Origin: Rhodobacteraceae bacterium 63075
Lineage (GTDB): Bacteria > Pseudomonadota > Alphaproteobacteria > Rhodobacterales > Rhodobacteraceae
DNA length: 64,000 nt
Assembly: GCA_003417655.1 (NCBI GenBank)
Contig: QVMW01000005.1
Span: 62,001 to 126,000, forward strand
Direction of reading: 5' to 3'
Shown piece by piece: positions 25,079 through 34,697 of this stretch. The first letter of the stretch is position 1. Every line of letters begins with the position of its first letter. Both the position numbers and the translations under genes were made by a program. The notes beneath the pieces were generated by a model. It did no database searches, was not told where the DNA came from, and saw nothing but the letters and a program-made list of their open reading frames with translations.

Positions 25079-25768
25079 ATGGCACATGGTCAGCCGACGA
25101 TCCTGTTGGTCGAGGACGAAGCGGCACAGCGCGCTGTATTGGCTTACAACCTCGCAGCCGAGGGCTTCACCGTGCTCGAGGCCGCCGACGGCGAGGAGGC
25201 CATGATGATGGCCGAGGAGGCTCTGCCCGACCTGGTCCTGTTGGACTGGATGCTGCCGCATATCTCGGGCATCGAGGTCTGCCGCCGCCTGCGCGCCCGC
25301 GAAAACACGCGCAAGCTGCCGATCATCATGCTCTCTGCGCGCTCCGAGGAGGTCGACAAGGTGCGCGGGCTGGAGACGGGGGCCGATGACTACATGGTCA
25401 AGCCCTACTCGGTGAGCGAGCTGATGGCCCGCGTCCGCAAGGAGCTGCGCCGCACGCGCCCGGCCTCGGTCGGCGAGGCGCTTCACTACGAGGACATCGA
25501 GCTCGACGGCGAGACCCACCGCGTGCACCGCGCGGGCGCGGAGGTCAAGCTGGGGCCGACCGAGTTCCGCCTGCTGTCGACGCTGATGGAAAAGCCCGGC
25601 CGCGTCTGGAGCCGCGAGCAACTGCTCGACCGGGTCTGGGGCCGCGACATCTACGTCGACACGCGCACCGTCGATGTGCATGTCGGTCGGCTGCGCAAGG
25701 CGCTCTCGCAGCATGGCGGGGACGACCCGATCCGCACGGTGCGCGGCGCAGGCTACGCGCTCGGCTGA
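25079..25768 (+). CDS. phoB: Phosphate regulon response regulator PhoB
   Basis: OmpR-type response regulator (229 residues) that binds Pho boxes when phosphorylated by PhoR. The receiver domain (about 7-120) has acidic pocket VEDE, phospho-acceptor Asp56 (LLDWMLP) and the conserved lysine in MVKPYS. The winged-helix domain (about 130-226) includes [33 protein letters not shown] and the recognition segment [14 protein letters not shown]. It is the last gene of the cluster and is autoregulated if the upstream Pho box drives the whole operon. Confidence 0.95.
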   Translation: MAHGQPTILLVEDEAAQRAVLAYNLAAEGFTVLEAADGEEAMMMAEEALPDLVLLDWMLPHISGIEVCRRLRARENTRKLPIIMLSARSEEVDKVRGLETGADDYMVKPYSVSELMARVRKELRRTRPASVGEALHYEDIELDGETHRVHRAGAEVKLGPTEFRLLSTLMEKPGRVWSREQLLDRVWGRDIYVDTRTVDVHVGRLRKALSQHGGDDPIRTVRGAGYALG

Positions 25769-25777
25769 CGCGTCCGC

Positions 25778-25805
25778 GCGCCGACGCCTGCGGGCGCTTT
25801 TGCGC
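25778..25805 (+). terminator. Weak terminator-like hairpin after phoB
   Basis: GCGCC and GGCGC arms around GACGCCTGC-type loop sequence are followed by TTTT. The stem is short and this is a tentative end point for the pho operon. Confidence 0.35.
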
Positions 25806-25834
25806 TTGCAAAGGGCAGGGGGCACCGCTATACG
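25806..25834 (+). promoter_or_regulatory. rpsB: Promoter of rpsB-tsf
   Basis: TTGCAA (25806-25811) and TATACG (25829-25834) are exactly 17 bp apart. Transcription would start near 25841, giving an rpsB leader of about 110 nt. The leader ends in the ribosome site GGAAAGGAAA before the ATG at 25954. Confidence 0.6.
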
Positions 25835-25953
25835 CGCGGCACGAAATCCGCAGGCACGGGCGGGCCATGGGGGGAGACATCCCGCATCGTCCACCGGTTG
25901 AAGCACCCGCTTCTCTCCCTGTGCCAAGGCTCAAACCGGAAAGGAAACAGACA

Positions 25954-26799
<846 letters not shown>

Positions 26800-26816
26800 G
26801 CGTCACGCTCGTTTCA

Positions 26817-26843
26817 TGCAGGCATGCGAGAGGCATGCCTGCA
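26817..26843 (+). other. Intercistronic hairpin between rpsB and tsf
   Basis: GCAGGCATGC (26818-26827) pairs perfectly with GCATGCCTGC (26833-26842) around GAGAG, extendable by one T-A pair. No U-run follows, so it is more likely an RNA-processing or stability element, or a partial attenuator, than a full terminator. Confidence 0.65.
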
Positions 26844-26875
26844 AACACCTGTTCTACAACTTGAGGAGAGCCAAG

Positions 26876-27751
26876 ATGGCGATCACAGCAGCACTCGTGA
26901 AGGAACTGCGCGACAGCACCGGCGCAGGCATGATGGACGCGAAGAAAGCGCTGACCGAAACCGACGGCGACATCGAAGCCGCCGTTGACTGGCTGCGCAC
27001 CAAGGGCCTTGCCAAGGCCGCCAAGAAATCGGGCCGCACGGCAGCCGAAGGCCTCGTGGCCGTCAAGGTCGAAGGTGGCAAGGGCGTCGCCGTGGAAGTG
27101 AACGCGGAGACGGATTTCGTCGCCAAGAACGCCGACTTCCAGCAGATGGTCGCCAAGATCGCCGATGCGGCGACAGGCGTGTCCAGCACGGAAGAGCTGG
27201 CCAATGCTGAAGTTGATGGAAAGCCTGTCTCTGAAGTGATCACCGACAAGGTCGCCACCATCGGAGAGAACATGTCGCTGCGTCGCATGGCCAGCGTGGA
27301 GGGTGAGACAGTCGTCTCCTACATCCACAACGCCGCAGCTGACGGCATGGGCAAGATCGGTGTTCTCGTCGGCATGACCGGCGGAGATGAAGCCTTCGGC
27401 AAGCAGGTCGCGATGCATATCGCGGCGGCCAGCCCGGCGGCGCTCGACGAAGCCTCGCTCGATCCGGCGGTCGTCGAGAAGGAAAAGACGATCCAGATGG
27501 ACATCGCCCGCGAGAGCGGCAAGCCCGAGCAGGTCATCGAGAAGATGATCGTCGGCCGCATGAAGAAATTCATGTCCGAGAACACGCTTCTCGGCCAGGC
27601 TTTCGTGGTCAATCCCGACCTGAGCGTCGAAGCAGCCGCCAAGGAAGCGGGCGCGACGATCACGGGCTTCGTGCGCATGGAAGTGGGCGAAGGCATCGCG
27701 AAGAAGGAAGAGGACTTCGCAGCCGAAGTGGCCAAGGCCGCCCAGGGCTGA
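26876..27751 (+). CDS. tsf: Translation elongation factor Ts
   Basis: Guanine-nucleotide exchange factor for EF-Tu (291 residues). The UBA-like N-terminus [51 protein letters not shown] is diagnostic, and [17 protein letters not shown] is the core motif contacting EF-Tu. The C-terminal region IGVLVGMTG...[14 protein letters not shown] and [34 protein letters not shown] is as expected. The ATG at 26876 follows GAGGAGAG. A terminator follows the gene. Confidence 0.97.
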   Translation: MAITAALVKELRDSTGAGMMDAKKALTETDGDIEAAVDWLRTKGLAKAAKKSGRTAAEGLVAVKVEGGKGVAVEVNAETDFVAKNADFQQMVAKIADAATGVSSTEELANAEVDGKPVSEVITDKVATIGENMSLRRMASVEGETVVSYIHNAAADGMGKIGVLVGMTGGDEAFGKQVAMHIAAASPAALDEASLDPAVVEKEKTIQMDIARESGKPEQVIEKMIVGRMKKFMSENTLLGQAFVVNPDLSVEAAAKEAGATITGFVRMEVGEGIAKKEEDFAAEVAKAAQG

Positions 27752-27770
27752 ACCTCCCTGCACAAGACAA

Positions 27771-27810
27771 GATGACGGCGCTGCCCCCGTGCGGCGCCGT
27801 TTCTTTTTGC
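27771..27810 (+). terminator. Rho-independent terminator of rpsB-tsf
   Basis: ACGGCGC (27775-27781) pairs with GCGCCGT (27794-27800), followed by TTTCTTTTT. Confidence 0.8.
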
Positions 27811-27989
27811 AAGGGCAAGCGGAGCGGGGTGTGTCGACGGCCGGACTGAAACAATAGACCCGACCGCCGACGCCGGTTTCCCGGATGGCCTGCAGAGCGC
27901 AAAAATGATCGCGATTGACAGGCCATGTTCCACATTGGCCGAAGCCACCACTCACGGGAACAATTTGAACCTGACAGATGGGTGACGCT

Positions 27990-28015
27990 AAAGAAAGTCA
28001 GGTATGCCTTACCTG
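27990..28015 (-). terminator. Candidate terminator of the LuxR-type gene
   Basis: CAGGTA (27999-28004) and TACCTG (28010-28015) form a 6-bp stem. On the minus strand it is followed by ACTTTCTTT. It lies 20 bp beyond the regulator's stop. Confidence 0.45.
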
Positions 28016-28034
28016 GCGTCAGTTTTTGAGTCAG

Positions 28035-28790
28035 TCATCGGTCCAGGACGAATATTTGATTGTGCAGAGAGGCTTTCAGCACGGCTTGCGCCGTCGTTTC
28101 CACGGCGAGAACGTCGCGCGCAAGGCGCAGATGTTTTTCGACCGTCGCCGGCGCGAGATTCATGATCTTGGCTGCGTCCGCCGTTGTCTTCCCATGCCCG
28201 ATCCAGTGCAGCGCCTCGATCTGCCGCCGTGTCAGGGGGCGCCCCGGAACATAGCGGGGCAGGGAGAGGACTTTGAGGTGAAGCACGTTGCTGAGAGCCA
28301 TGAGCGTATCGGCGTGAGCCTCCCAGATCTCGTCCACCTCCGGCTGGCTCATGCCTTCGCAAGCCGTGATCGCGATCGCCGCCTTGGCGCGCGGCGTGAC
28401 GGAGTTGAAGCTGACGGTGTATCCGGCACAGACGCCGAAAGCGCGGTTCCGCTCCACGATCTCGGCGTCGGCCCTTGGCAGCGCGCCGGATTCGAACTTG
28501 TCGAGAAGAACCCGCCAACTCACCGCGCCGTCATTTTCCAGCGCCCATCTGACCATGGGTGCATTCTGATAGGCATTGTCGCCCATGAACCAGTCGAGAT
28601 ACCGGGGGTCATGGTTGGACAGGATCACGAAATCTTCAGGGTCTCCAAGCGAGGTCTCCGTGCGGAACAGCGTGAACCCGTAGATGAGCCTGTCAAAACC
28701 GAAACCCGCCATCTCTTCGCAATAGGCGGGCCACAACTCCTCGATGCTGCGCGCCATGGCCATCTCGTTGAGTAGTGTGAAGGACGACAT
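28035..28790 (-). CDS. LuxR-family regulator with autoinducer-binding-type domain
   Basis: A 251-residue regulator. The N-terminal domain (about 10-165) has the LuxR/TraR ligand-binding fold pattern (FGFDRLIYGF, PRYLDWFMGDNAYQNAPMVRW, VSWRVL). The C-terminal LuxR helix-turn-helix (about 185-245) reads LTRRQIEALHWIGHGKTTADAAKIMNLAPATVEKHLRLARDVLAV. In the ligand pocket the usual Asp-Pro pair that contacts the acyl-homoserine lactone amide appears as Ala-Pro (NAPMV). No luxI gene is nearby, so this looks like a solo receptor, possibly for another ligand. A palindrome at 28883-28898 lies upstream. Confidence 0.82.
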   Translation of the reverse strand: MSSFTLLNEMAMARSIEELWPAYCEEMAGFGFDRLIYGFTLFRTETSLGDPEDFVILSNHDPRYLDWFMGDNAYQNAPMVRWALENDGAVSWRVLLDKFESGALPRADAEIVERNRAFGVCAGYTVSFNSVTPRAKAAIAITACEGMSQPEVDEIWEAHADTLMALSNVLHLKVLSLPRYVPGRPLTRRQIEALHWIGHGKTTADAAKIMNLAPATVEKHLRLARDVLAVETTAQAVLKASLHNQIFVLDR

Positions 28791-28882
28791 GCCGGACCAA
28801 TCTCTTGATTGCGAAACCCAGTTAAATCATGGCTATGGGCAATGGCAAGGGGGCGACACATGTGCGCCTTGCCCATATTTAA

Positions 28883-28898
28883 CATAATACATATTATG
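28883..28898. promoter_or_regulatory. AT-rich palindrome upstream of the LuxR-type gene
   Basis: CATAATA (28883-28889) and TATTATG (28892-28898) are perfect inverse repeats with a 2-bp centre, in a strikingly AT-rich patch 93-108 bp before the regulator's start. It may contain the -10 region and/or an operator. The 177-bp gap holds no ORF. Confidence 0.45.
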
Positions 28899-28967
28899 CG
28901 CATAACATACACATGACGCAGCGGCGCGGGCTGGTCTGCCCTGCCGCTGCGAAATCGCTTCGATGGC

Positions 28968-30191
28968 TCAGAAGAACGCCTGAAGCCCCGTCTGCGCGCG
29001 CCCGAGGATGAGCGCGTGGACATCATGCGTGCCCTCGTAGGTGTTCACCGTCTCGAGATTCACCATGTGGCGGATCACGTTATATTCGAGCGTGATCCCG
29101 TTGCCGCCATGCATGTCTCGAGATTGTCTCGCGATATCAAGGGCTTTGCCGCAATTGTTACGCTTGAGCAGCGAGATCATCTCCGGTGCGGCGCGGGCCG
29201 CGTCCATCAGGCGGCCGAGTCTGAGCGCCCCGTGCAGCCCGAGCGTGATCTCCGTCTGCATGTCGGCCAGCTTCTTCTGGAAGAGCTGTGTCTGTGCCAG
29301 CGGGCGTTTGAACTGGTGCCGGTCGAGCCCATATTGCCGCGCGGCATGCCAGCAGAACTCCGCCGCGCCCATGGCCCCCCAGGCGATACCGTAACGCGCC
29401 CGGTTCAAACATCCAAAAGGTCCCTTAAGTCCCTGAACATGCGGTAAAAGAGCCTCCTCGCCGACCTCGACGCCATCCATGACGATCTCGCCCGTGACGG
29501 AGGCCCGCAGGCTCATCTTGTTCTCGATCTTCGGCGCGGAAAGCCCCTTCGCGCCCTTCTCCAGCACGAAGCCGCGGATCTTGCCGTCATGGGCGTCCGA
29601 CTTGGCCCAAACCACGAAGACATCGGCGATGGGCGCGTTGGAGATCCACATCTTCGATCCGGTGATCCTGTAGCCATCGGACGTTTTCTCGGCGCGGGTC
29701 TTCATGCCCGCAGGGTCCGAGCCCGCGTCCGGCTCGGTCAGGCCGAAACAGCCGATAAGCTCGCCCGAGCTGAGCCCCGGCAGGTATTTCCGGCGCTGCG
29801 CCTCGGTGCCATAGGCATAGATCGGATACATGACCAGCGAGCTCTGCACGCTCATCATCGACCGATAGCCGCTGTCCACGCGCTCGATCTCGCGGGCAAC
29901 GAGCCCGTAGGAAACATAGGAGCCGCCCAGCCCGCCATATTCCTCGGGCACGGTGATGCCCAGAAGGCCCATCTCGCCCATCTCGCGGAAGATTTCCGGC
30001 GCAACGCTCTCGTTCGCGAAGGCCTCAGTGACGCGCGGAGTGAGCTTTTCCTGCGCATAGGCCCGCGCGCTCTGGGCGATCATGCGCTCATCTTCGGAAA
30101 GCTCATTTTCGAGCAGAAGCGGATCCTCCCAGTCGAAGCGGCCGAGGTCAGGTGCATCTTTCGGTTTGAGTTCAGGGGCTTGCGCAGTCAT
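28968..30191 (-). CDS. gcdH: Glutaryl-CoA dehydrogenase (acyl-CoA dehydrogenase family)
   Basis: FAD enzyme (407 residues) that oxidatively decarboxylates glutaryl-CoA to crotonyl-CoA in lysine/tryptophan breakdown. Characteristic of GCDH rather than short-chain dehydrogenases are [58 protein letters not shown] and [33 protein letters not shown]. The catalytic base is Glu386 in YEGT. The start at 30191 was chosen over a frame 30 codons longer that enters the promoter. A LysR regulator is divergent across 95 bp. Confidence 0.93.
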   Translation of the reverse strand: MTAQAPELKPKDAPDLGRFDWEDPLLLENELSEDERMIAQSARAYAQEKLTPRVTEAFANESVAPEIFREMGEMGLLGITVPEEYGGLGGSYVSYGLVAREIERVDSGYRSMMSVQSSLVMYPIYAYGTEAQRRKYLPGLSSGELIGCFGLTEPDAGSDPAGMKTRAEKTSDGYRITGSKMWISNAPIADVFVVWAKSDAHDGKIRGFVLEKGAKGLSAPKIENKMSLRASVTGEIVMDGVEVGEEALLPHVQGLKGPFGCLNRARYGIAWGAMGAAEFCWHAARQYGLDRHQFKRPLAQTQLFQKKLADMQTEITLGLHGALRLGRLMDAARAAPEMISLLKRNNCGKALDIARQSRDMHGGNGITLEYNVIRHMVNLETVNTYEGTHDVHALILGRAQTGLQAFF

Positions 30192-30227
30192 CTTCACGTT
30201 CCTTTTGTGTCGCTGTCGACCCCCTTG

Positions 30228-30250
30228 TATCATACGCGAGCCGCATGATA
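30228..30250. promoter_or_regulatory. LysR-type operator between gcdH and its regulator
   Basis: TATCAT (30228-30233) and ATGATA (30245-30250) are a perfect inverted repeat with an 11-bp centre, matching the T-N11-A rule for LysR-family binding. It lies 37 bp before both the gcdH start (30191) and the LysR gene start (30287), where a divergent activator/autorepressor is expected. Confidence 0.7.
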
Positions 30251-30286
30251 AAACGCCGTTTAGGCCGATAAACATGAGCAAATGGA

Positions 30287-31192
30287 ATGATCGAGAGACG
30301 CCACCTGCCCTCGACCGCCGCGCTGGCCGCCCTCGATGCGCTGGCGCGCTTCGGCAGCGTCACCGCCGCCGCCGAGGAGCTCAGCCTCACCCAGGGCGCG
30401 GTCTCGCGCCAGCTACAAGCGCTTGAGACACAGCTCGGCGCGACGCTTTTCACGCGGCGCGCCAGGCGCGTCGAGCTGACCCCGGCGGGCGAGCGCTACG
30501 CGGCCGAGGTCGCCCGCGCACTGACGCGGCTGCGCTCGGCGGCGCTCCGGCTCCAGGCCAACCCCGAGGGCGGCACGCTCAACCTCGCCATTCTGCCCAC
30601 CTTCGGAATGCACTGGCTGGTCCCCCGCCTGCCCGGCTTCGCCCGCGCGCACCCGGATGTGACCGTGAACATGAACACGCGCGTCGGCGCGATCGACTGG
30701 GCGGCCGAGGATTTCGACGCCGCCCTGCGCTTCGGCGCCGAGCCCGAGGCCGGTCTGGACAGCCTGACGATTGCCGATGAGCGCATGATCCCGCTCGCCT
30801 CAGAGCGCTTTCTCGCGCAGCACGGCCCTTTGACGCCCGAGGCGCTGGCAAGGCTCCCGCTTCTGCATATCCAGAGCCGCCCGGAGGCCTGGGCGGAGTG
30901 GTTCGCGGCCCATGGTGTCGCAGTCGGCAGCCTGCCCGGCACGCGGCATGACCAGTTCACAACCATCCTGCAAGCGGCGCGCCATGGCCTGGGCGTTGCG
31001 CTCGTGCCCGAGTATCTCGCCCGCGAGGAACGCGCCGAGGGGCGGCTCAGCGTCGCCTATGGCGCGCCCTGCCCCAGCCGCGGCGCCTATCGGCTGGTCT
31101 GGCCCGAGGCGCATGGCGCGGCCCCGGCGCTCCGGGCCTTCCGCGGCTGGCTCGAAGACGAGATCAGCGGCGAGGACCTCTTGCCTCGCTAG
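30287..31192 (+). CDS. LysR-family regulator divergent from gcdH (GcvA-like)
   Basis: A 301-residue LysR regulator. The winged helix (about 6-65) is [57 protein letters not shown]. The effector domain (about 92-290) follows the GcvA-type pattern [27 protein letters not shown] and [16 protein letters not shown]. It is divergently arranged with gcdH around a T-N11-A palindrome, so it probably controls glutaryl-CoA dehydrogenase in response to a glutarate/lysine-derived signal (inference). Confidence 0.88.
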   Translation: MIERRHLPSTAALAALDALARFGSVTAAAEELSLTQGAVSRQLQALETQLGATLFTRRARRVELTPAGERYAAEVARALTRLRSAALRLQANPEGGTLNLAILPTFGMHWLVPRLPGFARAHPDVTVNMNTRVGAIDWAAEDFDAALRFGAEPEAGLDSLTIADERMIPLASERFLAQHGPLTPEALARLPLLHIQSRPEAWAEWFAAHGVAVGSLPGTRHDQFTTILQAARHGLGVALVPEYLAREERAEGRLSVAYGAPCPSRGAYRLVWPEAHGAAPALRAFRGWLEDEISGEDLLPR

Positions 31193-31242
31193 CCGATCGG
31201 TGCTCCTACTGGCTGCGGAGGACATTCAGCAAGGGAGATACC

Positions 31243-32772
31243 ATGACAGCCCGCCGCCGTGGCGGCCGCAAGCGCGGCCCCGCCTCAGACCAGCCGCCGC
31301 GCGCCGAAAGCTACCGGCAGCTCAGCCACCCCTTCGCGCCGCAAAGCGTCTTCTCGGGTGACGAGATCGCCCAGATGCACGAAACGGCGCTGCGCGTCCT
31401 CTCCGAGCTCGGGCTCAAGGTCCTGCTGCCCGAAGCGCGCGAGATCTTCGCGACAGGCGGCGCGCTCATCGAGGAGGACATGGTGCGCATCGGCCCCGAG
31501 ATCATCGCCGCCGCGCTGGAGACGGCCCCTGCCCGGACCCGCATCCGCGCGATCAACCCGGCGCGCGAGCAGATGCTCGAAGACGGCGCGATGCTCTTCT
31601 ATCCCGGCTCCGGCTGCCCCAATGTCTCGGACGCGCTGCGCGGCCGCCGCGCGGGCGATGCCGAGAGCTATGCCGAGACGATCAAGCTGCACCAGTCCTT
31701 CGACGTGATCCATGCCTTCGGCCCCTCGGCCGAGCCGCAGGACATCCCCGTCCACCTGCGACATTACGAGATGCTGCGCGCCCAGATGGTCCATGGCGAC
31801 AAGCCGATGTTCGTCTATGCGCGCGGGCGCAGGCAGGTGGCCCAGAGCCTCGAGATGATCCAGACAGGCTTCGACCTTTCGGACGCCGAGATGAGAGAGG
31901 GCGTCTGGGCGCTCACCGTGATAAATACCAACTCGCCCCGCCAGATCGACCAGCCCATGGCCCAGGGGCTGATCGATTTTGCCCGCGCCGGGCAATTGAG
32001 CGTGATCACGCCCTTCTGCCTGGCCGGGGCCATGGCGCCGATCACGGTCGCGGGCGCACTTGTGCTGCAACATGCCGAGGCGCTGGCCGCGATCACGCTG
32101 GCGCAGTTGGCAAAGCCCGGCGCGCCCGTGCTCTACGGCGGGTTCAGCTCGAATGTGGACATGAAGTCCGGCTCCCCCGCCTTCGGCACGCCCGAGCATA
32201 TCCGCTGCACCATCGGCTCGGGCCAGCTCGCGCGGCATATCGGCCTGCCCTGGCGCTCGGCCTGCGGGGCGGCCTCGAACACGCCCGACATGCAGGCGGC
32301 GCAGGAGACCACGAATTCGCTCTGGGCCGCGCTTCAGGCCAATGCCACGCTGACGGTCCATGCCGCGGGCTGGCAGGAAGGTGGTCTGACCTTCGGCTAC
32401 GAGAAATTCATCAATGATATCGAGGGTTTGCAAACCGTGGCCGAGCTCTGCCGCCCCGAGCCGGCGCGCGCCGACGACATGGGCTTCGATGCCATAGCCG
32501 AGGTCGCCCCGGGCGGGCATTTCTTCTCTGCCCGGCACACCATGTCGCGCTACGCCGATGCCTTCTACCAGCCGCTGGTGGCCGACCTGTCGAACTACGA
32601 GACCTGGGCCGGCAAGGGCGAGCAGACCTCCGCCGAGCGGGCCACGGCAATCTGGCAGCAGCAGCTCGCGGAGTTCAGATCGCCGCCCACGGGCGCCGCC
32701 GCCGCCGAGCGGCTCGCCCCCTATATCGAGGCGGGAACGCGCAAGGGCGGCGCCGCGCCGATGGACGACTGA
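31243..32772 (+). CDS. Trimethylamine methyltransferase (MttB) family protein, non-pyrrolysine
   Basis: A TIM-barrel protein of the MttB superfamily (509 residues): SYRQLSHPFAPQSVFSGDEIAQMHETALRVLSELGLKV, FYPGSGCPNVSDALRGRR, VINTNSPRQIDQPMAQGLI, FCLAGAMAPITVAGALVLQHAEALAAITLAQLAKPGAPVLYGGF and the C-terminal AEVAPGGHFFSARHTMSRYADAFYQPL. There is no in-frame amber codon, so it is a non-Pyl member. Characterised non-Pyl members demethylate glycine betaine or related quaternary amines using a corrinoid protein; none is encoded nearby. It lies 45 bp before the pseudouridine genes. Confidence 0.85.
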   Translation: MTARRRGGRKRGPASDQPPRAESYRQLSHPFAPQSVFSGDEIAQMHETALRVLSELGLKVLLPEAREIFATGGALIEEDMVRIGPEIIAAALETAPARTRIRAINPAREQMLEDGAMLFYPGSGCPNVSDALRGRRAGDAESYAETIKLHQSFDVIHAFGPSAEPQDIPVHLRHYEMLRAQMVHGDKPMFVYARGRRQVAQSLEMIQTGFDLSDAEMREGVWALTVINTNSPRQIDQPMAQGLIDFARAGQLSVITPFCLAGAMAPITVAGALVLQHAEALAAITLAQLAKPGAPVLYGGFSSNVDMKSGSPAFGTPEHIRCTIGSGQLARHIGLPWRSACGAASNTPDMQAAQETTNSLWAALQANATLTVHAAGWQEGGLTFGYEKFINDIEGLQTVAELCRPEPARADDMGFDAIAEVAPGGHFFSARHTMSRYADAFYQPLVADLSNYETWAGKGEQTSAERATAIWQQQLAEFRSPPTGAAAAERLAPYIEAGTRKGGAAPMDD

Positions 32773-32817
32773 GAAACACCGATTGCCATTGGCGGCGAGA
32801 CGGGGCAAAGACGGCGC

Positions 32818-33717
32818 ATGAACGCGCCTCGACAAGACATCATCTGCATCGGCTCGGTCCTGTGGGACAATATCGGCCGCTCGCCACGCGAGATGCGCGA
32901 GGGCAATGACATGCCCGGCCGCATCAGCCGCATTCCCGGCGGCGTGGCCATGAACATCGCCATGACGCTTTCGCGCTTCGGCCTGCGCCCGGTGCTGCTT
33001 TCGGCCCTCGGGACCGATGCCGAAGGCGACGAGCTCATCCGGGCGGCCCGGGCAATGGGGATGGTGACAGGGCATCTGCACCGCATGGACGAGATGCCGA
33101 CCGATTCCTACATGGCCATCGAGGGCGCGAACGGCCTCATCGCCGCCATCGCCGACGCTCATTCGCTGGAGGCGGCGGGGGACGCGATCCTCGCGCCGCT
33201 TCTCTCCGGCGCGCTCGGCAGCCCGGAGGCCCCCTACGCGGGCACCGTCGCGCTCGATGGCAACCTCACCGATGCGCTGCTGGCACAGATCGCCGCCTCG
33301 CCCGCCTTCGCCCGCGCCGATCTGCGCATCGCCCCCGCCTCGCCGGGCAAGGCCGAACGCCTGCGCGCGATCATCGGCCACCAAGGGGCGACGCTCTATG
33401 TCAATCTCGAGGAAGCCGCGCTGATCAGCGGCGCGGAGGGCCTGAGAACAGCGCAGGACGGGGCCGAGGCGCTTCTGGCCGCTGGCGCGCGGCGCGTCAT
33501 TGTCACCCATGGTGGCCATGCGGCCTGTGACGCAGGACTGGGAGAAGAGCACGCCGCCTTCCCCCCGAAAGTGACGGCCAAGCGTATCACGGGCGCGGGC
33601 GATACTTTCATGGCCGCCCATATCGCCGCCGAGGTCCAGGGCAAGACCCGCCCCGAGGCGATTGAATTTGCACAGAAAACAGCCGCGGAATACGTGGCGG
33701 GAGAGAGCAATGGCTGA
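32818..33717 (+). CDS. psuK: PfkB-family sugar kinase, probable pseudouridine kinase
   Basis: A 299-residue ribokinase/PfkB protein. The N-terminal GSVLWDNIGRSP and GGVAMNIAMTLSRFGLRPVLLSALGTDAEGDELI, and the C-terminal signature KRITGAGDTFMAAHIAAEVQG with the catalytic Asp, define the family. Its start codes MNAPRQDIICIGSVLWD. The assignment to pseudouridine comes from the overlapping downstream psuG: the kinase makes pseudouridine 5'-phosphate, which the glycosidase then splits. Confidence 0.88.
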   Translation: MNAPRQDIICIGSVLWDNIGRSPREMREGNDMPGRISRIPGGVAMNIAMTLSRFGLRPVLLSALGTDAEGDELIRAARAMGMVTGHLHRMDEMPTDSYMAIEGANGLIAAIADAHSLEAAGDAILAPLLSGALGSPEAPYAGTVALDGNLTDALLAQIAASPAFARADLRIAPASPGKAERLRAIIGHQGATLYVNLEEAALISGAEGLRTAQDGAEALLAAGARRVIVTHGGHAACDAGLGEEHAAFPPKVTAKRITGAGDTFMAAHIAAEVQGKTRPEAIEFAQKTAAEYVAGESNG

Positions 33718-34621
33718 CCTGTCTCACAGCGCTGAAACACGCGATGCGCTTGACCGGGGCGCGCCCCTTGTCGCGCTGGAAAGCACGATCATCACCCACG
33801 GGATGCCCTACCCCCAGAACCTCGAGACCGCCCTGCAGGTCGAGGAGGATATCCGCGAAGCCGGGGCCGTGCCGGCAACCGTCGCTGTGCTTGAGGGGCG
33901 TCTTCACGTGGGGCTGGAGCGGGCCGAGCTGGAGGCGCTGGCCCAGGCCTCGGACGCTGCCAAGGTGAGCCGCGCGGACATGGCCGCCTGCATGGCGCGC
34001 GGCGGCACCGGCGCGACGACCGTCTCGGCGACGATGATCGCCGCGCATCTCGCGGGCATTTCCGTCTTCGCCACGGGCGGGATCGGCGGGGTGCATCGCG
34101 GGGCCGAGCTGAGCTTCGACATTTCCGCCGACCTTCAGGAGCTGGCGCAGACGCCGGTCACGGTCGTGGCCGCCGGGGCCAAGGCCATCCTCGACATCCC
34201 CAAGACGCTCGAAGTGCTGGAGACGCTCGGCGTTCCGGTCATCGCCCATGGACAGGACGACTTCCCGGCCTTCTGGTCGCGCGCCTCCGGCCTGCCCGCG
34301 CCGCTGCGCATGGACAGCGCCCGCCAGATCGCCGAGGCGCAGCGCATGCGCGGCGCGCTAGGCCTGCCCGGCGGCCAGCTCGTCGGCAACCCGGTGCCGC
34401 AAGCCGAGGAGATCGCCGCCGAAACGCTCGCCCCGATCATCAACCGCGCTCAAGACGAGGCCGAGGCGCAGGGCATCTCCGGCAAGGCCGTGACCCCCTT
34501 CCTGCTGGGCCGCATCTTCGAGCTGACCGATGGGCAGTCGCTGCGCACAAATATCGCGCTGGTGCGCAACAATGCCCGCCTCGCGGCGCAAATCGCGCGC
34601 GAAATATGCGCGCTGCGCTGA
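33710..34621 (+). CDS. psuG: Pseudouridine-5'-phosphate glycosidase
   Basis: Cleaves pseudouridine 5'-phosphate to uracil and ribose 5-phosphate (303 residues). Family motifs are PLVALESTIITHGMPYPQNLETA, VLEGRLHVGLERAELEAL, ARGGTGATTVSATMIAAHLAGI, FATGGIGGVHRGAE, KAILDIPKTLEVLETLGVPVI and LVGNPVPQ.E, with the metal-site and catalytic Glu/Lys residues in these blocks. ATG at 33710 overlaps the kinase stop by 8 bp, so the two are translationally coupled. Confidence 0.95.
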   Translation: MADLSHSAETRDALDRGAPLVALESTIITHGMPYPQNLETALQVEEDIREAGAVPATVAVLEGRLHVGLERAELEALAQASDAAKVSRADMAACMARGGTGATTVSATMIAAHLAGISVFATGGIGGVHRGAELSFDISADLQELAQTPVTVVAAGAKAILDIPKTLEVLETLGVPVIAHGQDDFPAFWSRASGLPAPLRMDSARQIAEAQRMRGALGLPGGQLVGNPVPQAEEIAAETLAPIINRAQDEAEAQGISGKAVTPFLLGRIFELTDGQSLRTNIALVRNNARLAAQIAREICALR

Positions 34622-34697
34622 ACTTTGCTATATAAGGCATTGGCAATCGGCCCCCAGCCGCTTAAATCAGACTGGTATTCTCGGATAGCACCCCGCC

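Noticed and set aside
31243..32772. Pyrrolysine-containing trimethylamine methyltransferase
   Set aside because: There is no in-frame TAG inside the gene and no pyrrolysine synthesis gene in the window.
31285..33621. 778-codon open frame on the minus strand
   Set aside because: Antisense to the MttB-family and psuK genes, with shadow-type amino acid composition and no recognisable motif.
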